Part shown: positions 1-9,556 of the stretch, in pieces | How positions within the stretch are numbered: position 1 is the stretch's first letter | How the letters are laid out: every line of letters begins with the position of its first letter | The notes under the pieces: model-generated | The model's input: the letters and a program-made list of their open reading frames with translations, nothing else | Databases searched by the model: none | What the model was told of the DNA's origin: nothing | Assembly (NCBI GenBank): GCA_014338405.1 | Contig: JTDE01000148.1 | Coordinates: forward strand, 48,922 to 112,921 | DNA: 64,000 bases | Direction: 5' to 3' | From: Paragonimus skrjabini miyazakii | Lineage: Eukaryota; Platyhelminthes; Trematoda; Plagiorchiida; Troglotrematidae | Made by a program: the position numbers and the translations under genes

Positions 1-1200
1 GAAGTTACCCAGAACAAATAGTCGGTCACTCACTAGTGTCAATGCTGAATAGAGTGGACAGGTGATCATAGGACTGGTCCTTTCTATCATTAGTGTGACA
101 CATAGTAGGGCCATAAACAGTATGCAATGTAGCAGACTTTTCCGACTGTCGGGGAAACGTGGACGTGGTTCGAGGGCTGATGTCGTACAGCTCGCTTATC
201 ATTGACTAGCTGACGCGGTTAGCAATTGAGAAACAGACACCGTGCTCCGAGCACCTTCTGACAGATAACAACCAGTAGAAGGTGTACCCAACACCTGCTT
301 CAAGGAAACTACTTTGGTCGGCAGATCCTACTTTACTCAAAGCTGCGACATCGATGTCATGGTGGCTCAGTTCCATGGTGTTCAGTATGGTGCGGCGTTC
401 CGACTATTCGGCGCTGCATCGATCCAGCTATATACGGATGTTCCATGTCCTGACGGGCAACGGCTTGCGTCCACGCGCACGTCTCAGACTGACATGTTGA
501 ACTCAGGCTTTTTCCTGGGACTGCACCCAAAGCCTCACTCCCAGAGCACTCATACTCAGCCGGTAGTGTGATATACAGGACTGTAAACGTAACTGCTCTT
601 TGTCTGGTTACTCCCCTCTGATCCGTTTGACGTAGTTGAACCTGGAAGGACGGAAGTCTTCGTTGGCAACTTCAGCACGGCCCTGACCATCACGACATGT
701 TATCGGAAAAAATCTGGGCCAACCCAGACGCATTGAGGCCTGTACTCAAAAGTCACGCGGTTTCCAGATTTTGCTTGACCCATCTACTAACGTTAATGCG
801 TACTATATGCTGAAGTATTATTTAAGCGCCCTTGTTGCTGTTGTTTTGCGCGTAGGATACATCAACGGAACACTACTTTTTCCCTTTCGTTCAGAATAAG
901 AAGTGTGACGGCTGGATAAATGCAACATGCTGACTCATGCCAGGTGAATATATTTAGGAAAATAGGTATACGGCGTAGGTATGTTTCGCGTGTAAAAGCA
1001 TATCAAGTAGCAAGGAAATTTCGAACTCAAGAGAGGCTAATTAAGTGCTCGAAATAATGAACAAAAAAAGGAGGAAAAGGGAGACAAACAGCATTTTCGC
1101 GGATAAAAAACCGAATGGATCAAAGTTTAACCTGCTCTAGGAACACACTGGCTGGTCAATTTTAGGCCCGTGATTCTTACCATCTGCCGATTTACTAAAC
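1..1200. other. No gene recognised
   Basis: Intergenic or intronic DNA. Two overlapping open stretches at 282-571 (+) carry no motif I recognise and are of a length expected by chance in this composition. No repeat shared with the rest of the window was noticed here. Confidence 0.5.
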
Positions 1201-1204
1201 TTTC

Positions 1205-1490
1205 CAGTCGACCCCTTTCGAAAAAAGAAACACTAGACGCGAGTTTCTCTCTCATTGGAGCTCATCAGTAGTCCATATCCTTGCCACTGCCGGGACTAGA
1301 ACTTCGGTCACGTTTTTCACGAGGCAACCGTGTTTACCACCGCGCCATCCCCGTCAGATTAGGCACGACTGAATTATCATATGTGAACTCTCAACCACAT
1401 TCGCTTGTGACTAATGATCAAGTTGCTCGATCCCCCTGAGAGGATAGATAGTAACTGTTCTGTTAACCCCAATCGATGACCCCTCGACTA
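1205..1490 (-). repeat. tRNA-derived SINE, near full-length copy A
   Basis: Read on the minus strand this aligns end to end with the copy at 18720-19003. It has a pol III box A-like block (GGATGGCGCGGTGGTAAAC) and a box B-like block (GAAGTTCTAGTCCC), then a tRNA-unrelated 3' half containing the family signature GAGCTCCAATGAGAG and ending near GGGGTCGACTGGAAAG. Length is about 285 bp. It lies 60 bp from copy B, which points the opposite way. SINEs are transcribed by RNA polymerase III and mobilised by a LINE partner. The partner here is unknown; the resident RTE is an obvious candidate but no shared 3' tail was demonstrated. Confidence 0.8.
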
Positions 1491-1549
1491 GGACTTCCCT
1501 CCAAATTGAAATAACAGATATCATTAACTTGTTGAGTGGTATTTTGACT

Positions 1550-1660
1550 ACTGAGTGGTTGAGCGTTTACATATGATAATTCGGCCATGCCCAGTGTGAG
1601 GTCACTGAAGCGGTGGTCAACACGGTTGCCTCTTGAAAGCGTGGCGGAATTTCTAGTCCC
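1550..1660 (+). repeat. tRNA-derived SINE, partial copy B
   Basis: Plus-strand partial copy covering the 5' third of the family: the block starting GTGGTTGAGCGTTTACATA and a degraded box A/box B region (GCGGTGGTCAACACGGTTGCC). Only about 110 bp are recognisable. Together with copy A it forms a divergent inverted pair just downstream (in minus-strand sense) of the SF3B3 fragment. Confidence 0.7.
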
Positions 1661-1715
1661 TAGTTAACTAATAGCATGTTTCATAGAACGTTAGCTAATG
1701 CTTTGTTTTGAGTGA
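1650..1715 (+). repeat. About 60-bp repeat shared with 6752-6812
   Basis: This stretch contains GCTTTGTTTTGAGTGA preceded by AACGTTAGCTAAT. A close match in the same orientation occurs at 6752-6812 (AACGTAAGCTAGT then the same 16-mer). The second copy sits at the downstream edge of a gypsy relic, so the repeat could be part of an LTR, but I could not define LTR ends. Confidence 0.55.
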
Positions 1716-1743
1716 CCCAGACTTTCATTGATAATATTCTTCA

Positions 1744-1759
1744 GTGTGTGTGTGTGTGC
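1744..1759. repeat. (GT)n microsatellite
   Basis: Short dinucleotide run that reads (CA)n on the minus strand. It begins within a few bases of where SF3B3 homology ends, so it may mark the break in that coding fragment. Confidence 0.85.
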
Positions 1760-1764
1760 AATGC

Positions 1765-1943
1765 CGCTTGCGCTGTTCTTTTACCTCATCTGTGTATGCA
1801 TTATGATCCGTCTCAATAATGTACGCGAGATTTGACTCTGGATGAAACACCATTCTTCTGGGTTTATACTGAAGCGGATAGCTTGTCTGATTAAAAACTG
1901 CCCCCAGCTTTTCTAAGGCAAATGAGCGAAATCTTCCGGACAA
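1765..1943 (-). pseudogene. SF3B3: SF3B3 (splicing factor 3B subunit 3) coding fragment
   Basis: The minus strand encodes about 57 residues that I recognise as splicing factor 3B subunit 3, the large beta-propeller scaffold of the U2 snRNP SF3b complex. Diagnostic blocks in order are ALEKLGAVFNQ, PLQYKPRR, HPESN, IIETDHNAYT and KEQRK, which fall about two thirds along the roughly 1,200-residue protein. Reading is uninterrupted from about 1943 down to 1767. Beyond KEQRK the frame runs into a CA microsatellite and a stop, and no convincing GT donor is visible, so the 3' side looks broken. On the 5' side a weak acceptor (TTGTCCGGAAG, AG at 1934-1933) is possible, but the antisense RTE element starts at almost the same place. 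It may be a live exon with unusual borders or a relic. Identity of the family is secure; functional status is not. Confidence 0.88.
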
Positions 1944-1952
1944 CGGCAGAAG

Positions 1953-3898
1953 TTGGATATCAAACGACTGGAAAACGGCGAGACGAAGACTGCTTTCAAT
2001 GTGCAGTTGCCTTTCTTCTACACGACGTTCCTGTATCCACTACCCCTGAGGGTATGTGGCAGTTTATCAAGGAACGGATCACGACAGCAGCCACCGAGAC
2101 TATTGGTGTCAAACGCCAGAAACGTCCGGACTGGTTCGACGACAACAATGCGGTTATCGCCGAACTGGTACGAGAGAAGAATACCGCGTTTGCTGCCTCC
2201 ACGGTGGACCCGGACAATGAAGCGAAGAAGGCGACGTTCCGAAGTGTCCGCCGTCAACTGGCCGAGCGTGTCCGCGGAATCAAGGACAACTGGTGGATGA
2301 AGCAGGGTGAGCGGATGCAGGGCTTTGCAGATCGTCGACAGCATAAGGAGTTCTACGATTCGCTCAAAGCGATATTCGGCCCATCTATCCAGTCTACTAA
2401 AGCACTGGTAGATGCGGAGACCGGTTGTTCGTGCACCCAGCCAGAGGACATCATGAAAGTCTGGCGCAAACACTTTGGTAGCCTACTAAATCGTCCTGCT
2501 ACCATTGATTGGGTGACCGTGAATAGCCTGCCGCAACATGCCATCCAGCCTTCACTTGCTCTCGCTCCTGATTTATTAGAATTGCAGAGAGCGATTGGTC
2601 AACTTCGCAACAGTAAGGCTGCAGGTGAAGATGGATTGCCGTGTGAAATCCTGAAGAGTGGCGGGCCAGCGGTGAAACGTACACTGCTCTAGCTGGTTCA
2701 CTCCATCTGGGAGCACGAGGAGATGCCACAGGATTTCAAGGATGCTGTGATAGTACCTTTATTTAAAGGTAAAGGTAACAAGCAATGCCCCGACAGCTAT
2801 CGGGGCATCAGTCTGCTGAGCTGCGCAGGCAAGGTACTCGCCAGAATCCTTCTGAACCGGCTGAATTCGGAAGTCTTAGAGGCCAATGTTCCTGAGGAGC
2901 AATGCGGATTCCGGGCGAATCGGAGTACGATCGACCTGGTGTTCGCTGCTCGACAGCTTCAAGAGAAGTGCCGGGAACGCAACCAGCCCCTGTATGCCCT
3001 CTTCGTCGACTTCACCAAGGCGTTCGATTCCGTGAGCCGCGAGGCGCTGTGGACGGTGCTTGGTAAGTTTGGATGTCCAGGTAAGTTCGTCAATTTGATT
3101 AGATTGTTGCATTTGGGCATGAGGGCGAAGGTGCAATCGTGTGGATCTACCTCTGATGATTTTGACATTGTCACTGGCGTGAAGCAATGTTGGGTCATGG
3201 CTCCATCCCTATTTAGCTTATATTTGACTGCCATGCTAACAGTTGCTTTTCAGGATTCTGGGGAGGACGGCGTTGAGGTTGAGTACCGGACGGATGGGCG
3301 CCTGCTGAATATTCGACGCTTCGGCGCCCCAACCAGGTTACATACGTCACTGGTACGCATGCTTCTGTTCGCAGATGATAGCGCGCTGTTCGCACATAGC
3401 GAGGACGAACTACAGCGATTGGCCACGGCTTTCGCGACCGCGGCATCCAAGTTTGGACTGGATATCAACACAGGTAAGACATTTTCTTTCTTTCAGCCTT
3501 CTCCGGGCGGAGGTGCTGTCTGTACACCTTCACCCCAAATTCGCATCAATGGGGATATTGTCGGCAGTTGCACATATTTCTGCTACTTGGGCAGCAATCT
3601 GTCCACCGATCTGTCCGTGGACCGTGAGTTGAGAGCTCGTGTGGCAAAGGCTAGTACTGCTTTCGGACGTCTTGAAAGACGTGTGTGGAAGAATCACACC
3701 CCGAAGCCGAGCACTAAGCTCTTCGTCTACCGCTCAATGGTGCTGTCTATACTGCTGTATGGCAGTGAAACGTGGACATTGCATCAGCGGAACGTGCGCT
3801 ATTTGAGCCATTTTCATTTGCAATGTCTAAGACGCATCTTGGGTATTCGGTGTCGGACATGGTTCCGAACACTGAGGTACTGCGGCGAGCGGACATGA
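1953..3898 (+). pseudogene. RTE reverse transcriptase, frame-1 part (linker plus RT domain)
   Basis: A reverse transcriptase that would copy element RNA at a nicked target. The linker (KLDIKRLENG at about 1950, RPDWFDDNNAVI at about 2130, RNSKAAGEDGLPCEI at about 2610) leads into the RT core. One in-frame stop at 2690-2692 divides it; both sides are in the same frame, so a single base change accounts for it. RT blocks: DSYRGISLL (about 2790), FVDFTKAFDSV with catalytic Asp at 3008-3010, GVKQCWVMAP (about 3176-3205), and LLFADDSALF with the Asp pair at 3374-3379. The third block normally reads QGC; here it is QCW, a change at a conserved loop. YLGSNLS and YGSETWTLHQR mark the thumb and connection region. 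The frame is lost near 3860. Confidence 0.9.
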
Positions 3899-4362
3899 AC
3901 GGGATGGAAGCCTTGCTGATGTTGAATCAGCTTCGTTGGCTGGGTCACGTCCGTTGGATGGGCGATGACCGTATCCCGAAGCAGGTGCTGTATGGACAAC
4001 TGAGATCAGGTAAGCGAAGTCCTGGTGGCCCAAAGTTGAGATACCAGGATGCTGTGCAGGTAAGTCTTTCACGTTGTAAAATTGATTTTAGATGTTGGGA
4101 AGACTTAGCGTTGAACCGGACTGCTTGGAGGAATACAATTCGGACGGGCGTCCGCGAGTTCAACGAGCAGTTATTGCGCGGCCGAGAACGAAAGCACGCG
4201 GTACGCAAGGGAACCATCGGTGCCATAGGTCGTGGTGACATGACTATATGGCGTTGCGATGTGTGCGGCCGCGAATGCGCCGGCCGTTTTGGATTAGTAG
4301 GTCATCAACCTACTCATACTACACCGTGGCGAAGAGACAACGAGTACGCTAGGCTCAGGTAG
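3855..4362 (+). pseudogene. RTE C-terminal part with C2H2 zinc finger (shifted frame)
   Basis: Continues the RT protein one frame over. DMVPNTEVLRRADM, LRWLGHVRWMGDDRIPKQ and WEDLALNRTAWR are the conserved post-RT blocks of animal RTE proteins. The end carries a zinc finger, CDVC..GLVGHQPTH, with canonical CX2CX12HX3H spacing (about 4246-4310), which in these proteins is thought to bind nucleic acid. It stops at 4360-4362. The overlap with the previous frame shows a short insertion or deletion between about 3850 and 3870 as the cause of the shift. Confidence 0.88.
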
Positions 4363-4832
4363 GTCATACCAGCATATCCGTTCTGTTTTTGTTAATGATT
4401 GCATCGACCAAGACCATGGTCGTTTGGCAACTAATCTGCTCCTCTTTTCAGCAACTTGGGTGTCTGTGATCTTCTACCTACTCTTTTCTTGGGCTTTGCT
4501 GGTGTATTGAATGATGAGTCGTCTGTCTGATCTTTTCGTAGTTCAACTTTGAGTTTTGTTTTTCAACTGTGTCCTCTCTTGAATGCAATAGCATGCATTC
4601 GTATACTTAAATGCTTCTTGTATTACAGTTTACATATCCTTCTTCTTAGTACGGAACTTGTCATTGCAGTCTCTCTCACTGTTTATTTTCCGAGAGATAT
4701 GGGTTTGCTTTTCGTGCTAGCCATTCAATTGGCTAACCAGCATTGGCCAGCTGGACACAAAGGCCTCACTCACACACGTACTGGTCTTATTCCTTCGGGT
4801 TTACACCGGATACGTGGTGTGTGAGTGGAACT

Positions 4833-4859
4833 GCAAGTGGTGCAGCGCAAGCCACTTGC
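4833..4859. repeat. Hairpin, 8-bp perfect stem
   Basis: GCAAGTGG and CCACTTGC pair around an 11-nt loop. It lies about 470 bp past the stop of the RTE element and could be a structured part of its 3' UTR. Function unknown. Confidence 0.55.
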
Positions 4860-5943
4860 GGTGATGGTTTATAGCGCAGGCGTCCTTTGGCTTCGGTCAC
4901 TGACAGGCTAATCCGTTTCGGATGCCGCCAACCGTGTGTGCAATCAAGCAGTGGAGATTTGGGCACGTGATACATTCTAGTAAAATAATGTCAAACAATT
5001 TACCGTGGACCTTCCTGTGTGCGCGTTAGATTTCGTTTGTAGTTCACTGATTCTAGTTCATTCAATAGCATCAATCACCATCAATTGTATTGGCCCGGAG
5101 GTCATCCATTTGATCGCCCGGTTTGAATCACTGCTCCGAACTGCTTCACCAATCTACAGAACGAAAATCGACTAAATTAACATTTCAAACCAAATCGATC
5201 GGTCACAAAACCAACCATGTTGAACGAGGTGGGAGCAATCGCGAAAGAAGAATGTGATTTCAGTTATTTTCGTCGGTTTGACACCAGCCGGATATGTCAC
5301 ACACCCGGTGAGTCGGTCATGCGTTCGCTTAGTGCCTTGCTGATTACGCGAATGCGCGTGCGTGCTAGTGTGCGACCATCCATCCGGTAAACGGTAATCA
5401 TGACCGGGTGCTAGTGGAATTGCTACATTGCATGCATGAATTAACCTATGCAAACAGCAGATTGCAGTTTGAATTCTTTCGACACCTGTTCCTAAAATAA
5501 TCTGTGGTTAGAAATTGTCCAGTTGGTAACACTTTGTGTAACCGCGTTTATGCGTTTATGCGTTTGGAAGAGTAGGGTCGGTCTTTTTTTAGTGTATGAC
5601 TTTGTGATGAGGTGTGCTTGTGATACATTTCACATCCAGTGTTCAATATAACAGTCAGTACACTCGTCTAACCATGATTCGGTTGATTGAAAGTTGGTGG
5701 ACTAAGTTTTCACATTAGGGGGATTTGGGATAAACCTCAGGACACATAACAGTGAGCAACCTTTTATGAGTTGAGTTTCTGTCGAATCTTAATAAATTGT
5801 TTAGTTCAGGTAACCGTATTAAAGATTTTTGTCTCCTAAAACAGGATCGGCGTCCCGTGTCACATGATCAATGGAAGCATTTACGTCGATTTGCCTAGGC
5901 ACTCCTACGTTCGGTATATATCCCGATATTCGGGTGTGGAGGG

Positions 5944-5975
5944 TCACTACTGTCTGCTGAATGCTGCAGTAGTGA
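5944..5975. repeat. Hairpin, 9-bp perfect stem
   Basis: TCACTACTG and CAGTAGTGA pair around a 14-nt loop. No neighbouring gene explains it. Confidence 0.45.
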
Positions 5976-6751
5976 TTTATTCGAGAATGTAAGAGAAAAC
6001 CTTTGGGTTCGCTGAATGCTAATGTACGTATTTGTTGCGATCAAAGTTTACGATCGTCAGTGACCACCTAGCATTACAAGTTAAACTTAATCCGAATAAG
6101 TACATTACAAAATTTACGACCGTAATGGTTCAACAATAGAGTATCTCGCCGACTGCTAACAGCTGCGACGCTGCATCGTCCGGCAAGGCCATCCGTCTTG
6201 GTGATTTTCTATCACAAGTTCAGTCCACTGTTGCATAACAAAGTAACTCAAGTGCGCAGGCGATACCCTTCTTCGACACTATTTGCCCTCTCCAAAGGTT
6301 TACAGCCCGAAGCCAAGAAGAAGCATTGCAGTTTCTCTCGCACTGAGAGGAATTCACTGTCTAAACTGTTGGATGTTGTACCGCGACAGCTGTTTGTTCA
6401 TGCCCAAAACCTTTCTGAACGATCTACACAGGGGTCATTCGATGTTAAGGAGATGAAGTTGTTGTGTGACCCTCTGTCCTATCCGATCCTATCAATCGAC
6501 ACATGATTGTCTGAGTGTCATCTCGTATGAGTATTGGCAGGTATGTCTGTCTATGCATACTGACCTGAGGTTACGTCTGTTCGAGACAATAGGCAACATC
6601 GTCTGCCATTATATCTTTCGTTTCTTCAGTTTTTGTTGGCCTATACGAGGTTGCATAGTTTAAATGGTTTATCGATTAGATTCTCTCTGTGAGAGCAAAC
6701 AGTTGACCACGACTCCTCAGTTCGGAAACCAAGAACCTAACCTTTGTCTAT

Positions 6752-6812
6752 TGGTTACGTAAAAGCGTGTTGCTTATAACGTAAGCTAGTGCTTTGTTTT
6801 GAGTGATCAAGA
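6752..6812 (+). repeat. Second copy of the 60-bp repeat at 1650-1715
   Basis: It shares the 16-mer GCTTTGTTTTGAGTGA and flanking sequence with 1650-1715 in the same orientation. It sits just outside the 3' side of the gypsy relic at 6890-8660 (minus-strand sense), so it is a candidate for LTR or flanking repeat sequence. Confidence 0.55.
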
Positions 6813-7384
6813 ACAAAATGAAACTAATTAATATATGACAATTTAATTTAAGATGTTTTTCGGTGTGTGCCACTGTTTTGTTTTGTCGCCATTAACTACG
6901 ACAATACATGTTTCTTTAGGTGATCTCCACAGTATTCCATTGGATTCCACTTCAATTCATCAACGTCTCCACGATTGAAATCGGATCCAGTGAAGTTCTT
7001 TGTTGTTGACATTGTAGTTTTCTCACTTTTCCTTCTCTTGACAGTCCATTACCTTCAATATTGATCAATTCATGATATAGTTTGCAAGTGGTGAAGGTTT
7101 TCTTGATCCACTGACCTGATAGCATTTCTGTCGGATTATTCGTTTCTACAAGTACTGGTGCAGTAGTGTGGTCAATTACTTCTCTGAGTGAGATGAGACA
7201 TTTCCTGCGGAAAGCAATATTTCTATCCTCTGACTAAACAAGTGTTGCACTGAGTTAGTTCGAAAACCTTGTGACAATGTGTTTTTTTTCTAGTAGCATA
7301 TGATGAGGTCGCTCATGACTGTTCTTTACGTTGGACTACACTCGTTTTGACTCATTTATTGTTGTCTCAGTTCTTCTGTTAACG

Positions 7385-7602
7385 GCTTGTAGACGAATGA
7401 ATGGACTCCCATTTTTTACTAAAATGTCAAAATTCCGCACTGGCGTACTGCGGTCTTTTATCGAATACTAGCTCTTCTGATATTCCATGAAAAGCGAACT
7501 GAAGTCGTAACTCGTTTACTGCTGATTGTTCGGTTGTCCATTGCAAGAAGTCAGACTCAAAGAAGTCACTGGACCAGTCCACTGCTACCATGTCGTTTTT
7601 TT
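7385..7602 (-). pseudogene. Gypsy integrase core relic
   Basis: The integrase catalytic core joins element cDNA to host DNA. The minus strand reads NDMVAVDWSSDFFE, then LQWTTEQSAVNELRLQFAFH, then GISEELVFDKRPQYASAEF without a stop. This matches the first and second acidic-residue blocks of Ty3/gypsy integrases (D in VAVDW, D in VFDKRPQ, where the family usually has SDNGPQ). A stop follows after AEF and the third acidic residue block is not recognisable. Confidence 0.8.
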
Positions 7603-8029
7603 CTTCTATTCATGAATATATCAATAGCCGGTTTCTGCTACGTTTTTTTCAAGCACTTCATACGTTCCCATTGATTCTTTTGTCTGACGAGTGTTGTACG
7701 TTCGGTATTTCGGTCAGTTAGATACATAATCTCTTATTTCACTCTACACAGCAGGACAAAACAATAGTTTGCGAGCTCTTTTTACCCAATTAGTCATGTC
7801 TATTTGAACATGGTGAATAGTCCATAGCGTTGAAAGTTTGCATTGTTTTTAGGATCATCATCTTATTTCCTTGGAATCACACTTTTGTTGATTCCTATTT
7901 TCTGTATTCACGCCGCCTACTTAAGTTAACAATCTGAAGCAGAACACAACTAGTGTCTTCTGATTCAATATAAACATCATGCAATGATGGTGACAGATAG
8001 TGTAAAGTTAACGACATCGGAATCTCATT

Positions 8030-8255
8030 CTACTCCATCCGTTTCTTGTAGATAGGCTCTTTAAAATGTGTCACCGATGTACATTTTTCTAACCCGACTG
8101 ATGAACGGCTTTCACAGCGGACTTCTGAAAACGAATAAGCATGAATGAATAAACAGACGTCCTGGAACCATGTGTAAGGGATAACGTACAATGGATAACA
8201 GGAGTCTATGATCCGTAAATATACTGATACTCCTTCCAAAAGGTCAGTCATGGTA
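8030..8255 (-). pseudogene. Gypsy RNase H relic
   Basis: The minus-strand frame reads FGRSISIFTDHRLL (the family's T-D-H-x-P-L block, here with P changed to L), then SIVRYPLHMVPGRL, and later RKMYIGDTF followed by a stop and RAYLQETDG, corresponding to the usual ADTLSRAYL end. At least two stops or frame breaks interrupt it. Confidence 0.75.
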
Positions 8256-8316
8256 TTTATTTTTCAATCTGCCGACCTCATTGTTTGGTACTCGTCCATG
8301 GAAAACAACTTTCGCC

Positions 8317-8643
8317 CTACAAACCTAAACCTTCTGTGCCTTCAGGATGATGTTCATCTGTGAGTATTGCTTCAAAAATCGTTGAAGATTCTGATCCTGC
8401 TTCTCTGGTGTCACCATTGATCAACATGGCGTCCGTTGCCCATGTCACACCAAGTAAGTCGTCGATCGTTTTCATTCGGAAACTTTCGCGTTTTACCTTT
8501 AACCCAAACGGTAGACGTGGCCAACGGTATCGACCAGAGGCATACCAAATATAAGCAAAAATACTTTTTCCAATAACAAGCTTGGACAGAGAAGTCAGAA
8601 ACAGTTTGTGCACAATGTATCTCTCAGGCACATATCGTTGCAT
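8317..8643 (-). pseudogene. Gypsy reverse transcriptase relic
   Basis: It contains GRYRWPRLPFGLK, the conserved RT block preceding the active-site loop. The catalytic xxDD position is represented by WATDAMLING, so one of the paired aspartates appears replaced. A neighbouring frame retains QDQNLQRFLKQ and NIIL, which fit the helix after the active site, indicating a frameshift in between. It is not a functional enzyme. Confidence 0.7.
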
Positions 8644-9039
8644 CCCATCAGGTACATATTACAGTATGCAGGTTTACGATGCAGAGTTCGATAGACATTG
8701 TGGAGTCAAACAACAAGGACAACAGCGATACAAACACACGCATCTGTTACCAGGGCAATCTGGTACTGATGAAAACAAGTTTTTCTGTACACAGACGAGT
8801 TGTATCCATTTGTTAATTGCTACCGCCTCCGTGTATCGTAGAAGCCTTCAATTTTTCGTTGTGTAGCATACGAAAGACCTTCTTCAGCTTTAATTGGCTT
8901 CAATATGTCAACAAGTGTCAAGCGATCGATGACGCCTGTTCCATATGACTTGTCACATTCTGGTCAATGAGTGTTTTCCAAACCCAAACAGGGATGTGCT
9001 TGTTTTATCGTGCAAGACAAATCTGGTCAAAAAAAACAC

Positions 9040-9450
9040 TCGCCAAAAAGATGTAACTGTTGAGAACCACGCTCATAGAAAATGGCTATCCATTGGCATT
9101 TGTGGGGAAATTCAGCAAACAAAAGCGGGCTGCCGCAATGGCGTCAACAGCTCCCAAACTGACAGCCTATCTCCGTCTGGTTCACAAGGGTGATGACGTT
9201 ACCGCTCTGTTGAGAACCCGTCTCACGGTGGCTATGGGACACGTTTTACGCAACCCAACTGGTCATGCTGTTCACCGCCACCCGAATGCCGTCACAATAA
9301 CTGAAAACACCTCTACCGCTTAAGGCCAAATTTTACATCATGCATGGATTCTCGTCTGAGTACCAGTCCACTTAAATAGGCAGAACGGAGCGGCATTCAC
9401 GCAGTCGAGTCAACGAACACACTTGTTTGCAGAAAAAGCGTGCATGAATG
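9040..9450 (+). pseudogene. Penelope-like element relic: RT C-terminus and GIY-YIG endonuclease
   Basis: Penelope-like elements encode an RT fused to a GIY-YIG endonuclease. Here LRTTLIENGYPLAFVGK (about 9056-9106) and KGDDVTALLRTRL (about 9189-9228) match the conserved segments after the RT domain. After a stop at 9321, another frame encodes IGRTERHSRSRVNEH (about 9375-9420), which is the YIGRT..R..EH core of the GIY-YIG nuclease; the expected Tyr codon just before it reads TAA. Only this C-terminal part is visible. Confidence 0.72.
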
Positions 9451-9556
9451 AGGACACGGCCTAAATGGGGAAGATTATTCAAAAGTGAAGGAGAATTTTT
9501 CATAGTGATTTCACCAAAAGATGACGACGGTATGTCTGATTTCGCTCATGATTTAG

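Larger units (their letters stand above)
1945..4370 (+). mobile_element. 5'-truncated RTE-type non-LTR retrotransposon (LINE)
   Basis: The remaining open reading frame covers the linker after the missing endonuclease, the full reverse transcriptase, thumb/connection region and a C-terminal zinc finger. The N-terminal AP-like endonuclease of RTE elements (usually several hundred residues) is absent, as expected from incomplete target-primed reverse transcription. Breaks: a probable frameshift near 2000-2020, one in-frame TAG at 2690-2692, and a frameshift near 3855-3870. At least three further fragments of the same family occur in this window (11698-12000, 16080-17065, 19525-20075). No target-site duplication or 3' tail end was defined; the 3' UTR probably runs some way past 4362. 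Confidence 0.9.
4370..6880. other. Probable LINE 3' UTR, then no recognisable gene
   Basis: The first few hundred bases after 4362 are probably LINE 3' untranslated sequence, but the end was not located. The open stretches at 4549-4824 (+), 5172-5453 (-) and 6198-6506 (+) show no domain. Two hairpins (4833-4859, 5944-5975) and a repeat at 6752-6812 are listed separately. Confidence 0.45.
6890..8660 (-). mobile_element. Decayed Ty3/gypsy retrotransposon pol region
   Basis: Minus-strand relic with domains in the normal Ty3/gypsy order: reverse transcriptase (8643-8317), RNase H (about 8255-8030) and integrase (about 7602-7385), followed by a degraded C-terminal stretch to about 6890. Many stops and frameshifts separate the pieces. 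Gag and protease were not found upstream (above 8660), where the sequence is too degraded or another element begins. LTRs were not identified. Confidence 0.75.

Noticed and set aside
3458..3500. Intron-like GTAAGA...TTTCTTTCTTTCAG inside the RTE coding region, and a similar GTAAGT...TTTTAG at 4060-4091
   Set aside because: The stretches are only about 24-37 nt, stay in frame, and the first is also present in the 19.5-20.1 kb copy; they are coding sequence with splice-like letters.
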